From Gammaproteobacteria bacterium (GTDB taxonomy: Bacteria > Pseudomonadota > Gammaproteobacteria > Eutrophobiales > Eutrophobiaceae): DNA of 5,081 nt. Position 1 is the first letter of the stretch; each line of letters opens with the position of its first letter. Positions 1 through 5,081 of the stretch are shown here, in pieces. The position numbers and the translations under genes were made by a program. The notes beneath the pieces were generated by a model, which made no database searches, was not told the origin of the DNA, and saw only the letters and a list, made by a program, of their open reading frames with translations. The stretch is taken from NCBI GenBank assembly GCA_016844485.1, contig JAENIZ010000148.1, positions 1 through 5,081 on the forward strand, written 5' to 3'.

Positions 1-62
1 AACAATATTTGGTACGGGTTCACATTATATAATATTACTCATTATTGGGCATATTTAGATGT
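1..62. other. AT-rich flank downstream of tonB, no gene called
   Basis: This stretch follows the TonB stop codon on the minus strand and is AT-rich (17 G/C in 62 bases). It contains a perfect 10-bp AT palindrome, ATTATATAAT, at 24-33. I see no GC-rich stem followed by a T run, so no Rho-independent terminator can be called for tonB. A minus-strand GTG at 23-21 opens seven codons to the window edge but has no Shine-Dalgarno, so a following gene cannot be confirmed from here. Confidence 0.5.
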
Positions 63-1067
63 TTACTCGAAGCGGTTATTATTCAGGAATTGCCAGGTAC
101 GGGTAATGTGCAGAATATCCGTTTCCCCGCGAATTTGATCCGGGAAAGGCGCAAAGGGAGAGGAAAGTTCCACGATACGGACTGCCGCATCGTCAAGTAT
201 TCTGGTGCCGGATGACCGCCGGATGGTAATTTCATTGACACTTCCATCTGCGTTTAAAGCTACATCGAGGATCAGACTGCCGGTGAGTTTATTCTTGCGT
301 GCACCATCTGGATAATTCAGGTTACCCACCCGCTCTACCTTGATACGCCAGGCCTCCATGTAAGCGGAATATTTGAATTCCTTTGTGCTGGCGGAAATAA
401 ATTTCCGGCGCGGACGTTCCGCCTTGGCTTGCATCTTGCGCCGGATCTCGGCACTGAGTGAGGCAATCTTGAAACTGTTGGTAAGTAATGCAGTTGCGCT
501 GGGCACAGGTGGAGTTTCCACCTGTTCTGGCAGGGGTTGTTTTTTATTTTTCTGATCGGGCTCAATTTGTGCCGGGGTTTCTGCAACAGATTTTACTTCC
601 TGTTCAGTTGCTTCGGTAGTTGCAGTGATAGGAACTTCCGGTGTTGCTGATTCCACCCCCAGAAGTTCAGTGGCTTCAGCCGGTTCAGGTTCAGTCTCGG
701 TTTTAACGGTTTCAGGTACGGGCGGTGCAGCCTCTGGGGGAGGTTGAGCCTCCAGTTCCGGTGGCGCTGTTATATCGGGTACTTGTTCAGGGAATGGTGC
801 GGGCAGCGGTGTTGCAGGGGTTAATGGATCTGCACTGTCACCGCCTCCCTCAAGATTTGCCTGGGCGAGAAAGCTGGCATCCTCAGGTGGTTTGCTTTCC
901 TGCTGCACCAGGATGATTTCCATGGTTTCATATCGCGGCTGGATTACGTTTTCCGGCGCAAAGGTTACCCCAAGGATAACGATGCCATGTGTGATAATGG
1001 CGAGGCATAACGTCACCCCGAATCGATCAGCTGGCGTAATCAGTGGCTTTACAGTTGCCGCCGTCAA
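63..1067 (-). CDS. tonB: TonB-family energy transducer (gshB-linked, TonB3-like)
   Basis: The 334-residue product is predicted to be an inner-membrane protein that works with ExbB/ExbD to pass proton-motive-force energy across the periplasm to outer-membrane partners. Domains in order: a short cytoplasmic N-terminus; one uncleaved membrane anchor at about 18-36; a long Pro/Glu-rich periplasmic spacer (about 58-190); a basic stretch at about 209-223; and a TonB C-terminal domain (about 238-330). His27 in the anchor (THGIV) aligns with the functionally important His20 of E. coli TonB, while the position of E. coli Ser16 appears to be Ala23. C-terminal landmarks are the NYP motif (251-253), LTGSLILDVALNADGSV (261-277), RRSSG (283-287) and the SSPFAPFP segment (302-309). 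The start is TTG: it is the first usable start after an in-frame TAA and has AGGGTG 8 nt upstream; the next candidate, GTG at residue 17, lies at the membrane anchor and lacks a ribosome site. In Pseudomonas aeruginosa the gshB-adjacent TonB3 is linked to type IV pilus twitching, so the role may not be iron uptake. TonB family membership is sure; its partner is not. Confidence 0.9.
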   Translation of the reverse strand: MTAATVKPLITPADRFGVTLCLAIITHGIVILGVTFAPENVIQPRYETMEIILVQQESKPPEDASFLAQANLEGGGDSADPLTPATPLPAPFPEQVPDITAPPELEAQPPPEAAPPVPETVKTETEPEPAEATELLGVESATPEVPITATTEATEQEVKSVAETPAQIEPDQKNKKQPLPEQVETPPVPSATALLTNSFKIASLSAEIRRKMQAKAERPRRKFISASTKEFKYSAYMEAWRIKVERVGNLNYPDGARKNKLTGSLILDVALNADGSVNEITIRRSSGTRILDDAAVRIVELSSPFAPFPDQIRGETDILHITRTWQFLNNNRFE

Positions 1068-1075
1068 TAATCTGT

Positions 1076-1081
1076 CACCCT
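1076..1081 (-). promoter_or_regulatory. Ribosome binding site of tonB
   Basis: AGGGTG on the minus strand sits 8 nt before the TTG codon. It decides the start, because the reading frame upstream of the TTG has no ATG, GTG or other TTG before an in-frame TAA. Confidence 0.6.
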
Positions 1082-1099
1082 GTGAAATTATGGCAGGAC

Positions 1100-1130
1100 A
1101 TTATAGCAATCTAACATTTTAATATAACAA
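1100..1130 (-). promoter_or_regulatory. Candidate extended -10 sigma70 promoter for tonB
   Basis: Reading the minus strand, a perfect TATAAT (1105-1100) is preceded by TGC (1108-1106), giving the extended -10 form TGnTATAAT. A partial -35 element, TTGTTA (1130-1125, four of six consensus bases), lies 19 nt upstream, which is longer than ideal but tolerated by extended -10 promoters. Transcription would begin near 1093, leaving a leader of about 25 nt before the TTG start. This suggests tonB can be transcribed apart from gshB. No clear Fur box overlaps it. Confidence 0.5.
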
Positions 1131-1160
1131 TGCGAGAAGTGTTTGTAACTGGCGAGTCAG

Positions 1161-2108
1161 CTATTTCGAGGCATGTCTGATTTCAATGGCTGTGATGAGA
1201 TCTCTGGCTATGTCGAGATCATAGAGTGCATCCAGCTCCCTGATGCAGGTCGGGCTGGTAATATTAATCTCGGTTAAATACTCACCAATCACATCGATGC
1301 CGACAAACAGTAATCCATGTTCACGTAATACCGGCGCCAATTGTTCGCAAATTTCCCTGTCTCTATCATTTAATTCCACCCCTTTCCCGGTTCCTCCGGC
1401 CGCAAGATTGCCACGGCTTTCACCGGCTTTCGGGATTCGCGCCAGCGCATAGGGAACAGGTCTGCCATCGACTAGCAGGATGCGTTTATCGCCGTTCCTG
1501 ATTTCAGGCAGGTAACGCTGTGCCATGGTAAAACGTGCGCCGTTATTCGTGAGAGTTTCAATAATGACATGCAGATTCTGATCGGATTGCTGTACACGGA
1601 ATACGGAAGCGCCACCCATGCCTTCCAGTGGTTTAAGAATGATGTCTTTATGTTCATTGAGAAATGAAAGAATCTGCCCTGCATCCCTGGTCACAAGTGT
1701 TGGGGCTATGCATTGCGGGAACCAGTTGATGAACATTTTTTCATTGCAATCGCGGAGCGCAGAAGGGTTATTGACAACAAGCACCCCTTTTTGCCGGGCA
1801 AGCTCGAGAAGATAAGTGACGTATATGTATTCCATGTCTACCGGCGGATCCTTGCGCATGAGGATGACATCGAGTGCAGCAAGATCACACGTCATCTCGG
1901 CGCCGAATTGATACCATTGTGTCTTGTCATCTTTAACTGTCAGACGGCGCATTCTTGCACCGGGCACTGTGTTACTGAGAAAAAGATCGTTCAATTCCAT
2001 GTAAGATATTTCCCACCCGGCCGACTGGGCCGCCAGTAACATGGCAAATGAACTGTCCTTCTCGATCTTGATCCCCTGTATGGGGTCCATGATGATCCCG
2101 AGCTTCAT
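1161..2108 (-). CDS. gshB: Glutathione synthetase
   Basis: This cytoplasmic ATP-grasp ligase joins gamma-glutamylcysteine and glycine, using ATP, to make glutathione. The 315-residue length is within one residue of the E. coli enzyme as I recall it (316), and the sequence is colinear with it. Visible landmarks are KLGIIMDPI at the N-terminus, MRKDPP (84-89), RDCNEK (119-124), the ATP-grasp stretch LKPLEGMGGASVFRV (158-172), MAQRYLPEI (195-203), GDKRI (206-210) and the flexible loop ARIPKAGESRGNLAAGG (223-239). The Mg-binding residues Asp272, Glu280 and Asn282 are present, matching E. coli Asp273, Glu281 and Asn283 after a one-residue offset. The ATG start has AAGG (2120-2117) 8 nt upstream and yields the canonical N-terminus. 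The gene diverges from hemC and is followed after 93 bp by tonB on the same strand. No gshA, the first enzyme of the pathway, is in the window. No key residue is missing. Confidence 0.98.
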   Translation of the reverse strand: MKLGIIMDPIQGIKIEKDSSFAMLLAAQSAGWEISYMELNDLFLSNTVPGARMRRLTVKDDKTQWYQFGAEMTCDLAALDVILMRKDPPVDMEYIYVTYLLELARQKGVLVVNNPSALRDCNEKMFINWFPQCIAPTLVTRDAGQILSFLNEHKDIILKPLEGMGGASVFRVQQSDQNLHVIIETLTNNGARFTMAQRYLPEIRNGDKRILLVDGRPVPYALARIPKAGESRGNLAAGGTGKGVELNDRDREICEQLAPVLREHGLLFVGIDVIGEYLTEINITSPTCIRELDALYDLDIARDLITAIEIRHASK

Positions 2109-2143
2109 AGTGAGTACCTTAAAGTGGTAATACCCAGCGTGTA

Positions 2144-2174
2144 ATTATGTGCGTGAGTGTATTACAAGTGTAAG
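2144..2174 (-). promoter_or_regulatory. Weak candidate promoter for gshB
   Basis: On the minus strand, CATAAT (2149-2144, five of six -10 bases) lies 19 nt downstream of CTTACA (2174-2169, four of six -35 bases). Transcription would start near 2137, giving a leader of about 29 nt that includes the AAGG ribosome site. The long spacer makes this tentative. Confidence 0.3.
2162..2173. promoter_or_regulatory. Palindrome TTACA-N2-TGTAA, possible operator
   Basis: TTACAAGTGTAA has perfect 5-bp inverted arms separated by AG. A further TGTAA half-site lies at 2140-2144, so TGTAAT (2140-2145) and ATTACA (2161-2166) also form a 6-bp inverted pair with a 15-bp gap. The palindrome overlaps the candidate -35 elements of both divergent genes, where a repressor could affect both. 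I do not recognise it as the box of a specific regulator, and short AT-rich palindromes also arise by chance. Confidence 0.3.
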
Positions 2175-2191
2175 ATTAAGGTTAATATTTT
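2162..2191 (+). promoter_or_regulatory. Weak candidate promoter for hemC
   Basis: TTACAA (2162-2167, about three of six -35 bases) is followed after 18 bp by TATTTT (2186-2191, four of six -10 bases). Transcription would begin about 15 nt before the hemC ATG, giving a very short leader, which would fit the absence of a Shine-Dalgarno. Neither hexamer is strong, and other AT-rich pairings in the region are possible. Confidence 0.22.
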
Positions 2192-2212
2192 AAATCATAC
2201 ACTTCCCTATCA

Positions 2213-3112
2213 ATGCCCATAAAAAGAATACGTATTGCAACCCGGAAAAGTCCGTTGGCCATGTGGCAGGCAGGGCACGTACGCGATCAATTATGCCGGG
2301 TACATCAGGGGCTGGTGGTGGACATAATAGGTATGGAAACACAGGGTGACAGGTTTCTCGATGCACCATTGTCCACGGCCGGCGGCAAGGGTCTGTTTAT
2401 CAAGGAACTGGAACAGTCTTTGCTTGACGGTAATGCTGACATCGCTGTGCATTCCATGAAGGACGTGACGGTAAATCTGCCCGATGGCCTCACGTTGTCA
2501 ATTATCCTGAAACGAGATGACCCGCGGGATGTCTTTATTTCAAATCGATATGATCGGTTTGATGATCTGCCACAGAAGGCGAGTATCGGCACATCGAGTT
2601 TGCGCAGGCAATGTCAGTTGCGCGCCTATCGGCCGGATTTATCGATTCAGAATTTGCGCGGTAATGTCGGAACCCGCTTGCGTAAACTGGACGAGGGGGT
2701 CTGTGACGCCGTTATTCTTGCGGCTGCCGGGATGACACGACTTGGGGTGCATGACCGGATTAAGGAATATATTGAGACAGACAGGATATTACCGGCCATT
2801 GGTCAAGGGGCAATGGGAATTGAAACACGGGCGGATGATCGGGAGATTCTCGAATTGACAGCACCACTCAATGATGAACAAACCAGACTACAGGTTGAGG
2901 CGGAGCGTGCAGTCAGCAGGCGGTTATATGGGGGTTGTCAGTTACCTATTGCAGCGCATGCTGATATTGCAGGAAAGAACATGACCATTCGGATCATAAG
3001 TGATACAGTAACAGGAGATGCCAGGAAGGGCGAAGCACTGGGCTTGCAGCTGGCAGAGCAATTATTGGCGAGAGGGGCAGATGCTATTTTGCGCGAATTG
3101 ATAAATGCATGA
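2213..3112 (+). CDS. hemC: Hydroxymethylbilane synthase (porphobilinogen deaminase)
   Basis: This cytoplasmic enzyme condenses four porphobilinogen molecules into hydroxymethylbilane for tetrapyrrole synthesis. The 299-residue protein carries the signature residues at exactly the E. coli positions: catalytic Asp84 in SMKDV, the dipyrromethane cofactor cysteine Cys242 in YGGCQLP, and substrate-binding Arg11, Arg131, Arg132, Arg149, Arg155 and Arg176. Domains 1 and 2 (about 1-220) contain no gaps relative to E. coli at these markers. Domain 3, after Cys242, looks about 10 residues shorter than usual between IRIIS (259-263) and ALGLQL (275-280), where most homologues have an extra beta-hairpin turn and linker. 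The ATG at 2213 is the only start between an in-frame TAA (2183-2185) and the conserved IRIATRKSPLA motif, yet no Shine-Dalgarno precedes it; the upstream bases are pyrimidine-rich. It is the first gene of the operon and overlaps hemD by 8 bp. Identity is certain. Confidence 0.98.
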   Translation: MPIKRIRIATRKSPLAMWQAGHVRDQLCRVHQGLVVDIIGMETQGDRFLDAPLSTAGGKGLFIKELEQSLLDGNADIAVHSMKDVTVNLPDGLTLSIILKRDDPRDVFISNRYDRFDDLPQKASIGTSSLRRQCQLRAYRPDLSIQNLRGNVGTRLRKLDEGVCDAVILAAAGMTRLGVHDRIKEYIETDRILPAIGQGAMGIETRADDREILELTAPLNDEQTRLQVEAERAVSRRLYGGCQLPIAAHADIAGKNMTIRIISDTVTGDARKGEALGLQLAEQLLARGADAILRELINA

Positions 3113-3890
3113 GGTACTGAAGGCCAAGAAAATACTGGTTACGCGTCCGGCCATGCTGGCAGATACGCTCTGTACCCTGATTCAGGTCAGGGGCGGCCGG
3201 GCGATACATTTACCTGCCATTGATATTCAACCACCTGCCGATAAGAATCACGTTATTCAGTTATTATCCGATCTGTCCCGTTATCATATCGGGATATTTG
3301 TCAGCCAGAATGCCGTACGATGGACGATTGATTTTCTGGGAGGCGACATTGAGCGATTAAATCATTTGGTGCTTGTAGCCATCGGACAATCAACAGCAAA
3401 AAAGCTCAGACAGGCAGGGATCAAACAAGTGGTATATGCAAAGGGACAGGTGGATAGTGAATCATTGCTGGAGCTCACTGAACTGCAGGCTTCAGAGGTA
3501 TGTGGCAGGAATATACTTATTTTTCGCGGCACAGGCGGGCGTGAATTATTGGCGAATACCTTGCGTGAACGGGGCGCCAATGTTGATTATGCAGAAGTTT
3601 ATCAACGTGCGGTTCCAAAATATGATGATGCAAGCGTGGATAATATATGGAATGCCGAGAGACCTGATGTTGTTGTGATTACCAGCGCCGCAGGCCTGCA
3701 AAATCTGTTTGATATGCTAAGCTCAGAACAGCAAAGGAAGTTGCTTGATACTCAACTTGTTGTCATTGGGAAACGACTATCAGTTTATGCACAACGCCTC
3801 GGGTTTAACAAAATACCCGTTGTTGCAAATGAGGCAAATGATGAAGGAATATTGAAGGCCATTCTGCGGATCATTGGAGCGCAAAAGTAA
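3105..3890 (+). CDS. hemD: Uroporphyrinogen-III synthase
   Basis: HemD closes linear hydroxymethylbilane with inversion of ring D to give uroporphyrinogen III, taking up the unstable product of HemC. The 261-residue sequence shows the two-lobed family pattern: KKILVTRP (8-15), FVSQNAV (65-71), AIGQSTAKKL (92-101), RGTGGRELL (141-149), VYQRAVP (165-171), ITSAAGLQNLF (192-202) and a terminal VIGKRL...LGF segment (220-234). Family members diverge widely in sequence, but these motifs together with the position after hemC make the call firm. The start ATG lies inside the hemC end (8-bp overlap in another frame) and has no recognisable Shine-Dalgarno, so translation is probably coupled to hemC termination. 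The protein is a little longer than E. coli HemD (246). It ends in TAA, so it is not fused to HemX as seen in some betaproteobacteria. Confidence 0.96.
   Translation: MHEVLKAKKILVTRPAMLADTLCTLIQVRGGRAIHLPAIDIQPPADKNHVIQLLSDLSRYHIGIFVSQNAVRWTIDFLGGDIERLNHLVLVAIGQSTAKKLRQAGIKQVVYAKGQVDSESLLELTELQASEVCGRNILIFRGTGGRELLANTLRERGANVDYAEVYQRAVPKYDDASVDNIWNAERPDVVVITSAAGLQNLFDMLSSEQQRKLLDTQLVVIGKRLSVYAQRLGFNKIPVVANEANDEGILKAILRIIGAQK
3876..3879 (+). promoter_or_regulatory. Ribosome binding site of hemX inside hemD
   Basis: GGAG lies 10 nt before the hemX ATG, inside the last codons of hemD. The hemD stop and hemX start share one base (TAATG), a classic arrangement for termination-reinitiation coupling. 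The spacing is slightly long. Confidence 0.5.
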
Positions 3891-4972
3891 TGTCTGAAAA
3901 CAATACGGATAACCCGGCAATAGAGGAAAATAAAAATTCCGGGACAATTACCCCACCGGAAAGATCGAACGCCAAAGGCAAGGGCAATTATCTGGTCAAA
4001 ATTGTCATTATCCTGTTAATCGTGGTATCAGCGGCGTATGGATATTATTTGTGGAAAAAAAATAATACTGTGGACATTGCTGTTCAACAGACCGCTGATA
4101 GCCCTGTTGATCAAAGTAAAATGACCGGCGCGACGATTAAAGAGCTTGAATCCAGGCTCAATGGGTTGAACGATCAACAAAAAATCATACTGGATTCGCT
4201 TTCTGCGTTGTATCAGCAACAACCGGTAAATAATGAGGATTGGGCACTGGCGGAGATAGAATATCTTCTAATCATCGCCACTCATCATTTGTCGTTATTA
4301 AATGATGTTGATACGGCGCTGGACGCAATGAATGCGGCAGAGCTTCGCCTGAGAGATATGAGAGATCAACAGTTGACACCTGTCAAAGACCAGCTGGCCT
4401 CAGATATCAATCAATTGCAATCGGTTAATGCTGTGAATATATCAAGCCTCGCAATTTATCTCGCCGATCTGATCAATCGCTCTGACACCCTTCCCTTGAA
4501 AAACGATATTAAAATTGTTGCGCAAGATGATTCTGAAAATACGGATATGACGCGTGACGATACAGGCCGGAGTAGTGTATTTGATACGATCTGGCAGGAA
4601 CTTAAAAGTCTGGTGATCATCAAGCGCAGCGGCGAGGTAAAGCCGGAATTATTATTGCCGGAACAGGAATATTTTCTTTTTCAGAACCTGCGGCTGGAGC
4701 TTGAGAACGCCCGTCTGTCAGTGTTACGCCATGATACGGAAAACCTGCGTACCTCGATCGATATCCTTAATGACTGGTTATCGCGGTACTTTGATACCAA
4801 AGATGCCGAGGTGATGAATATACTTGAGACGCTGGCGTATATGAATAAAGTTGAACTCAGTCCCAGGTTGCCGGATATCAGTTCTTCGCTTGAGAATCTG
4901 CGCGCCTATATGCGTGCCCGCGAATCCGCTGAATCATTGCCGGAGCAAAATACCGGGGCGCCTGCGCCATGA
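3890..4972 (+). CDS. hemX: HemX-family inner-membrane protein
   Basis: The 360-residue product belongs to the HemX family of gamma/betaproteobacteria, once annotated as uroporphyrinogen-III methyltransferase because of its operon; it has no methyltransferase motif and its biochemical role is unsettled. Layout: a polar, disordered N-terminus (1-33); one membrane helix (about 37-55) ending in WKK; a likely coiled coil (about 80-110); then an alpha-helical domain, expected to be periplasmic. Family hallmarks are WALAEIEYLLIIA (118-130), WQELKSLVIIKR (235-246) and LPEQEYFLFQNLRLELENAR (256-275). An acidic, Asp/Thr-rich, probably disordered loop (about 212-228) separates two helical parts. The tail (344-360) is low-complexity. 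The length is somewhat below E. coli HemX (393). The start shares a base with the hemD stop and the end overlaps hemY by 4 bp (ATGA), which ties its production to both. Whether it scaffolds heme enzymes or does something else cannot be told from sequence. Confidence 0.93.
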   Translation: MSENNTDNPAIEENKNSGTITPPERSNAKGKGNYLVKIVIILLIVVSAAYGYYLWKKNNTVDIAVQQTADSPVDQSKMTGATIKELESRLNGLNDQQKIILDSLSALYQQQPVNNEDWALAEIEYLLIIATHHLSLLNDVDTALDAMNAAELRLRDMRDQQLTPVKDQLASDINQLQSVNAVNISSLAIYLADLINRSDTLPLKNDIKIVAQDDSENTDMTRDDTGRSSVFDTIWQELKSLVIIKRSGEVKPELLLPEQEYFLFQNLRLELENARLSVLRHDTENLRTSIDILNDWLSRYFDTKDAEVMNILETLAYMNKVELSPRLPDISSSLENLRAYMRARESAESLPEQNTGAPAP

Positions 4973-5081
4973 GATTTCTGGCCGTTATTTTATTGGCCCT
5001 GCTGATTGCAGCAGTCGCAGGCGGCCTCACTGAAAGCAGCACAAGTCATATCATACTGACGTTTGCGGACTGGACAGTACA
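4969..5081 (+). CDS. hemY: HemY-family inner-membrane protein, N-terminal part
   Basis: Only the first 37 codons are in the window; the frame is open at the right edge. The start ATG overlaps the hemX stop as ATGA, with GGGGCG (4955-4960) 8 nt upstream as a modest ribosome site. The N-terminus begins with a hydrophobic helix (about 3-19: FLAVILLALLIAAVAGG), followed by SHIILTFADWTV, which matches the short G/H-Y-V-L-I-x-x-x-x-W/Y-x-V/I-type strand after the first helix of proteobacterial HemY. Full-length members have a second membrane helix and TPR repeats, not visible here. This is not the protoporphyrinogen oxidase called HemY in Bacillus. The function in proteobacteria is not firmly established. 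The call rests on this short match and on the position after hemX. Confidence 0.85.
   Translation, partial: MRFLAVILLALLIAAVAGGLTESSTSHIILTFADWTV

Larger units (their letters stand above)
2109..2212. promoter_or_regulatory. Divergent gshB/hemC intergenic promoter region
   Basis: These 104 bp separate two divergent starts and must hold promoters for both directions unless transcripts begin inside the genes. The part near hemC (about 2161-2198) is strongly AT-rich. It contains a short palindrome at 2162-2173 and a third matching half-site, TGTAA, at 2140-2144. It is too short for a structured riboswitch, and I see no terminator hairpin. Confidence 0.6.

Noticed and set aside
1..23. A minus-strand GTG (23-21) that could start the next gene after tonB
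   Set aside because: Only seven codons are visible, with no Shine-Dalgarno and no recognisable start of a family expected downstream.
24..33. Palindrome ATTATATAAT containing TATAAT on both strands, as a promoter
   Set aside because: No acceptable -35 element lies 16-19 nt away on either strand; in such AT-rich DNA a chance TATAAT is likely.
11..104. Direct repeat GGTACGGGT at 11-19 and 96-104
   Set aside because: Many 9-base matches are expected by chance in 5 kb, and one copy is within the tonB coding sequence.
1068..1160. Rho-independent terminator or Fur box between gshB and tonB
   Set aside because: No stem followed by a T run is present on the minus strand, and no stretch matches the GATAAT-type repeat pattern of Fur sites well enough.
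1713..2039. A 108-codon plus-strand open frame opposite gshB
   Set aside because: It lies wholly antisense to a fully conserved gshB, has no recognisable domain, and its sequence is explained by codon use on the other strand.
3880..3895. A hemD-hemX fusion or a frameshift at the junction
   Set aside because: A clear TAA ends hemD, and hemX starts with a good N-terminus in another frame; both proteins are complete, so this is ordinary overlap.
3890..4972. HemX as uroporphyrinogen-III C-methyltransferase, an older annotation
   Set aside because: The sequence has none of the SAM-binding methyltransferase motifs and instead shows one membrane helix and the HemX family motifs.

Overview
The window reads as ordinary chromosome from a proteobacterium, most likely a gammaproteobacterium (a betaproteobacterium cannot be excluded). 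The evidence is the hemC-hemD-hemX-hemY order, which is typical of that group, a GshB close to the E. coli enzyme, and a TonB-family gene directly downstream of gshB, as in Pseudomonas. By eye the base composition is moderate, close to half G+C in genes and AT-rich between them. I see no RNA gene, insertion sequence, CRISPR array or phage gene, and no broken gene.

Layout: two gene groups diverge from a 104-bp intergenic region (2109-2212). Leftward on the minus strand run gshB (glutathione synthetase, 1161-2108) and then, after 93 bp, a TonB-family energy transducer (63-1067). The TonB gene starts with TTG and has its own plausible extended -10 promoter in the gap. The leftmost 62 bp is an AT-rich flank with no supportable gene. 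Rightward on the plus strand runs a tightly packed operon: hemC (2213-3112), hemD (3105-3890, overlapping hemC by 8 bp), hemX (3890-4972, overlapping hemD by 1 bp) and the first 37 codons of hemY (from 4969, overlapping hemX by 4 bp), cut by the window edge.

How the genes work together: HemC polymerises porphobilinogen to hydroxymethylbilane and HemD cyclises it to uroporphyrinogen III, the common precursor of heme, siroheme and cobalamin. HemX and HemY are inner-membrane proteins of unclear biochemical role that accompany HemCD in many proteobacteria; the overlapping frames suggest the four are translated in a coupled way. GshB makes glutathione in the cytoplasm. The TonB-like protein should sit in the inner membrane, span the periplasm and pass proton-motive-force energy to outer-membrane partners.

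I did not find a new system here. The points most worth checking are a short palindrome with an extra half-site in the divergent promoter region, the lack of any Shine-Dalgarno before hemC and hemD, an apparently shortened third domain of HemC, the purely acidic Pro/Glu spacer of the gshB-linked TonB, and the still unassigned role of HemX.
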